NCBI RefSeq assembly: GCF_037126465.1
Contig: NC_088201.1
Span: 8,747,001-8,811,000 of the forward strand
Direction: 5' to 3'
Length of the DNA stretch: 64,000 nt
DNA from: Ornithodoros turicata
Taxonomy: Eukaryota > Arthropoda > Arachnida > Ixodida > Argasidae
Below the pieces are notes generated by a model. It did no database searches, had not been told where the DNA came from, and was given only the letters and a program-made list of their open reading frames with translations. The position numbers and the translations under genes were made by a program. This document shows, in pieces, positions 60,353 to 64,000 of the stretch. Every line of letters begins with the position of its first letter. Position 1 is the stretch's first letter.

Positions 60353-60479
60353 TGTTGTTGTTGTCGTTCCCCAAGTTCGGGGACATGTTGCCAACGCCAA
60401 ATAAGTACGTGCATTTACATTCTATTCTCTCTCTTCTGAAGTGATATATAACTGTTGCGCTTATTACGAGGACTATGCA

Positions 60480-60700
60480 CATGCATTGATATCTGGCTGC
60501 TTGGGCCTCCGGCCAACCCAGCGCATCACCTACGAGCTCTTCAAGCCCTCATCACCTTCTTAGCAGCAACAGGTCTCCTGCGTGAACTCTCAGCATTCAT
60601 CATCATTCACCATCTTCTCCCGCTCAAGCAATGAGATAGGGTGCCACCTCAGCGGCGAAACATTCCATTACATCATCATTACTTATTTGTTGTTGTTGCT
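60480..60700 (+). pseudogene. I-type LINE ORF2 end with design-III 3' terminus
   Basis: The plus strand encodes LGPPANPAHHLRALQALITF, LAATGLLREL and a short tail to a stop near 60633. The LxxLxxFLxATGLLxxL ending is shared with other LINE ends in the window. It runs directly into AATGAGATAGGGTGCCACCT, CAGCGGCGAAACATTCCATT and ACATCATCATTAC, linking the design-III terminus to this LINE group. A (GT)n lies just after, at 60738-60756. Confidence 0.75.
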
Positions 60701-61084
60701 GGTTCATCACCACCTCATCATGATCCAATGTACGCTGTGTGTGTGTGTGTGTGTGGCTCATCACAGGCTGGTAATGTTTCACTATCAACATACTGGACAA
60801 AATTACAGGAAGCAACGATACCTCAAGTGACTATTAATGGGGAAATTTGCCAATTAATATGTGGCTCACTATCCCAGGCCACACTGGTCAGTATGTGATA
60901 TGAAATGATGAGGTGATGGGTGAACTTGAATAATTATTCAGGTCCTTGGTGTGACAACGTTTCGTACCATCGCGCACCGAACAGGTTTGGAACTGATTCA
61001 GGAAGCACACCACCGAATCCTGTGGCCTACAAACAGGGGAGAGACTCTCTGTTATCGATGTCATGTATGAATGAATCCGTCAGT

Positions 61085-61510
61085 TTCATTTCATTTTCAT
61101 TTCATTTTCATTTATTGCAAACATTTGTAGGAACCTGTACATCAGAGGGTGGCCAAAAAGCAGCAAAAAAGCTGCTTGACTAGGGCACGAGTCGACCCTT
61201 TGTCACTCATCACTGATAGTTATATCAGAAATCTAGCCAAAGAGAAAACATATAAAGGAACATATACACGAAATGCAGGCAGTGCACATAGGAGACAATT
61301 CAGAATAATCAGCTACACAATGCACCACTTATGCCTAGTGTCCTTAGGAAGGACAATGAGACGTCATTAACGTGCAAATTCAGTGCGGAAAACCTGTTTA
61401 GTATATATGGAAGGCTATAGGCTAGCGACTGGCGTGCGTAATCAGTCCTCAACTTAGGAATCTTCCATCTTGCAGTGTGGCGCGTACACTCGGTGAAAGA
61501 ATGAAATGAA
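61085..61510 (-). pseudogene. CR1/L2-like LINE 3' end with (ATGAA)n tail
   Basis: The minus strand encodes RHTARWKIPKLRTDYARQSL and AYSLPYILNRFSALNLHVND, then VSLSFLRTLG. The I-P-x-x-R-T-x-x-x-x-x-S-L-x-Y-x-x-P-x-x-x-N-x block is the post-thumb C-terminus of CR1/L2/Jockey-like RTs that lack RNase H. After a short 3' region come CCTACAAATGTTTGCAATAA and ATGAAAATGAAATGAAAATG, a pentanucleotide-type microsatellite tail. It differs from the other LINE ends in lacking a zinc-finger tail and a C run. Confidence 0.8.
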
Positions 61511-63548
61511 AAAGCGATAGAAAAAATTTATTATTTTGATTGATTGATTTTTAAAAGAAAAAAATGGAGATGTTAGTTTCGAGCCACTCGGGACTGGCTA
61601 CTCCAGGTATTATTTTGCTTTAGAGCAGTTACATAGGTTTTTAACAAAAAAAATAGCTATATAGGTTTGTTGCCTTGATGAGGTTAAGTGTAATGAACAG
61701 TTCGTCAGTGTGACTGTCGAAAGGTACATCAGCTATAATTCAATTTCAGTGTTCTTATTAGAATATTTTTGAATTAAATCTTAATGCACGGCTAACAGCC
61801 AGACCACCGGTAAGTAAAATACCGACAAGGCAAAAAAATACATCACCGATACCAGCATCGCGCTTCATACCGGAATTGGAATAAAATATATTTTTACAGC
61901 AGCTCTGAACGCTTGTTTTGACGGCATCCTATTTGCATGCAGGTGTATAATATTCCATCATTTCCCCTTGGAAGACGGGAGAATGAACGGGACAAATAGA
62001 GACTCTATACGCGATGTGTATATTCGGGGAGGCAAAACCCGTGGGCACTATTCGTGCAAAATTGAAGCAGTATAGCGTATGTGTGCGAAAAGAAAAGCCG
62101 AAACGAAACTGTAACACAGAAGAAACACTTAAGACCTATCCAATAGGAATTCTTCCGCTCCGATAAAACTCCGTTAAATGGAGCGCATTCGGAATCTATC
62201 TTGCTTTGTATGTAGTTCAACCTTGTTTCGCTGCTTTCATTCCGCTTTCTCTTTTTCCTCCAGATACGCACACTAAAAATAAAATAAAATAAAGAATAAA
62301 AGAAGAAAAAAAAAGAGCATCGCAGAAACAAGAGTAAAAATGGAATCTTCTTGGGTCAAAATAGAGGTACAAAGTCTTCCGAACAAGATTTCAATCCCGA
62401 TTGCGTTTTGGGAAGATGCCTCTAAAGTGATCCTGCTTCACATCATTGCTTCGTTTTGGATAATAAAAAAATATAAAAAAGAATAAAAAAGAAACAGATA
62501 AAGATTCACAGCTGATGCAGTCAGAAAAGGAGCCCCCCCCCCCCCCCCCCCCCAAGATACATCGGGACTAGATAAAGGCTCTGCACACAATAGTGAGTTT
62601 TAGAGCATCGTACGCTGTCGCGTTTGCGTATGTAAAGGATAGCGCGTGGTGGTTCTACGCACCGCGCAAAGCTCTCTTTATGCCGGCAGCACCACCAACG
62701 CTGTCCCTTACGTACACAAAGGGAATAGCGTAGGATGAACTAAAACTCACTAATATGTTGCTTGTTTCTTTTTTTTTTTCTTTTTCTCTTCTTTTTCTTT
62801 TTGCTCAGATGGTACTTGTTAGCTCGCTGCTTCTCAGGAAATCTAATCGTGCCGCACAACTTTGGGAACGCAACAGTCGCGGAATTGCGTTTTATTTACT
62901 TTTATTTTGTTTTCCCAGCAGCAGCGTCGCAAGCAGAGTAAGCTCGATGTTCGTTTTGGAAATCGGGAAGCTTCTCCTCCGCTGTCATGGAATTATTATG
63001 TAATCTTCGAATGTGTACCGTTTATTCGAGCAATCAGAAACGGGGATAGTGAAGTTTTTGAGCTAGGGTTTCATCGTGCGATTGCAATCGGTAAAGGTAA
63101 GAGGCCGTGAGAGCTCTGCAGTGTATTGCGTAAATAAGCACACATAAGCAATAGAAAGAGCAAGCACTCGTTTTTTTCGATTTGTGTTTGCAATACGACC
63201 TCCATGCCCGTCCGGATATTTCTTTTTCTCTTTACAGCTAGTTTAAATTACTATTCATAGCAGTGAAACAGGTGGCTTTTCAATGATATGATGATTAGTA
63301 AGTTTTAAAAAATATCAAGAAATGGAATACGGCACCCGACCAATTCTACAACTACAAAAAAGAAAAGAAAGGAAAGGTTGCTTCGGTCGCCTGTGTTTGT
63401 CCGAAAGACGAGGTTCGCAGCAAGAGGTAGAGTTCACGAGACGATATCTTGGTTTGGTTGAAAAATATGAGAACAAGAAGAGATAATGCACATTCGTTTC
63501 TGCGTTTAGAACGTGCATGAACATAGCCTTGGCGAGAAATGCAAAGTT
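61511..63548. other. No gene recognised; simple repeats
   Basis: A 21-base C run lies at 62534-62554 but lacks the AATAAATAT context of LINE tails. T- and A-rich tracts lie at 62281-62317 and 62768-62803. Frames up to 108 codons are low-complexity or motif-free. Confidence 0.4.
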
Positions 63549-63701
63549 AACGCCTCTTTTGTGACAATTATGAACAGCATAAGTGTCACAAAAAAGGCGT
63601 ATGCCTCCCGGTTTCAACAAATCAGGGCAGATAACGATATCATTCGAGATGATGGTTGGCTAGGGATATGCTATGCGGCGAAGTTCATTTTTAAGAGTGT
63701 A
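63549..63701. mobile_element. CACTCT-family MITE, left arm truncated
   Basis: The right half is complete: GTGTCACAAAAAAGGCGTAT, GCCTCCCGGTTTCAACAAAT, TCATTCGAGATGATGGTTGG, GCGAAGTTCATTTTTAAGAG, TGTA. Of the left arm only AACGCCTCTTTTGTGACA remains, forming a short hairpin with the inner right arm. Same family as 24341-24477 and 35595-35835. Confidence 0.85.
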
Positions 63702-64000
63702 CAATTCATCAAACATAGGTGCCGGCTACTCCATGGCGCATAGAGCTGCATCCTAAGCTGAAGGAGTAAACAGGATAGAAAAACAAAAGTAAACGTGAAA
63801 GATGAAAGTCACTGAAAAGGTTAGCCAGCTGTAGGGATCTTTCATCGTTGATTTCTTAGGCAATTTGAGGCTTTGTTTGTATATGTCCCTTCTATGTTGT
63901 TCCAGCCTCAGAACACCAGTTTCTCTCTTGTTCAAAAGTAAACATAATTAAAGAACGATATAAGTGACAGTGAATAATAGTGGGATAGTAAATATCCTAA
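63702..64000. other. End of window
   Basis: Apart from the leader fragment at 63815-63940 nothing is recognisable to the end of the window. Confidence 0.4.
63815..63940 (-). repeat. Penelope-like leader fragment
   Basis: Minus strand: GAACAAGAGAGAAACTGGTG, TTCTGAGGCTGGAACAACAT, AGAAGGGACATATACAAAC, then, after about 40 bp, CTACAGCTGGCTAACCTTTT, CAGTGACTTTCATCTTTCAC. The first part matches the hairpin arm at 11829-11886 and the second the end of the tRNA-like leader at 12152-12178. The order is the same as at 11.8-12.2 kb, so this is a second, coding-free copy of the element's terminal region. Confidence 0.75.

Noticed and set aside
62534..62554. 21-base C run as a design-I LINE tail
   Set aside because: The upstream sequence is A-rich and lacks the shared terminal blocks.

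Overview
The window looks like a gene-poor stretch of an arthropod nuclear genome, most likely a chelicerate and plausibly a tick. The call rests on the repeat mix: RNase H-bearing I/R1/Jockey-type LINEs, an endonuclease-bearing Penelope-like element, tRNA-derived SINEs, hAT and Tc1/mariner/pogo MITEs and abundant microsatellites. The species is inferred, not proven. I found no operons, no CRISPR array, no rRNA and no host protein-coding gene that I can name. Nearly every recognisable protein is transposon-derived and nearly all copies are broken.

Layout. 1-11.4 kb is a LINE graveyard, almost all on the minus strand. It holds an endonuclease fragment (1.7-2.3), an RNase H/C-terminal piece (3.0-3.56), a longer but gutted I-type LINE (3.6-6.5), an ORF1 with zinc knuckles (6.8-7.75), a 3' end with a hairpin tail (7.96-8.4), two convergent tRNA-type SINEs (9.0-9.3), a poly-C-tailed LINE end (9.7-10.35) and a reverse-transcriptase fragment with a YADD box (10.9-11.4). 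11.8-14.6 kb is a nearly complete Penelope-like element: hairpin, complete tRNA-like leader, reverse transcriptase and GIY-YIG endonuclease, broken by one visible frameshift. 17.1-18.74 kb is an I-type LINE end with RNase H and a poly-C tail. 21.9-22.3 kb is a LINE 3' end. 25.37-26.96 kb is a LINE-type ORF1 joined directly to the same kind of poly-C tail, with no ORF2. 27.42-27.86, 41.23-41.72 and 47.49-48.34 kb are three non-autonomous hAT-like elements with 8-bp target duplications. 28.2-28.9 kb is a LINE RT fragment abutted by a MITE whose second copy lies at 35.2 kb. 36.85-40.04 kb is an internally deleted Ty3/gypsy element with a 4-bp duplication. 42.5-43.7 kb is a SINE-bearing duplication, one copy fused to a 98-bp piece of gypsy pol. 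50.0, 56.7-57.6, 35.6, 24.3 and 63.6 kb hold Tc1/mariner- or pogo-like MITEs. 53.6-54.1 and 59.8-61.5 kb hold more LINE 3' ends, and 54.9-55.1 kb holds a large palindrome carrying two hammerhead-like cores.

How the parts relate. The most useful structure is in the LINE 3' termini. Three repeated terminal designs can be recognised: (I) a short GGCTGACC block, a T-rich stretch and TAATAAATATAT followed by a C run; (II) a GGCGCA/TGCGCC stem-loop followed by (ATC)n or (CA)n; and (III) a GGGGTAGGGCACC block followed by (ATC)n. Designs I and II are each attached to coding LINE 3' ends at two places and also occur as many short solo copies, which reads as target-primed reverse transcription with extreme 5' truncation. 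The ORF1-only element carrying design I may be a parasite of the design-I LINE. Stretches between these elements contain simple repeats and short unconserved-looking ORFs in which I see nothing supportable.
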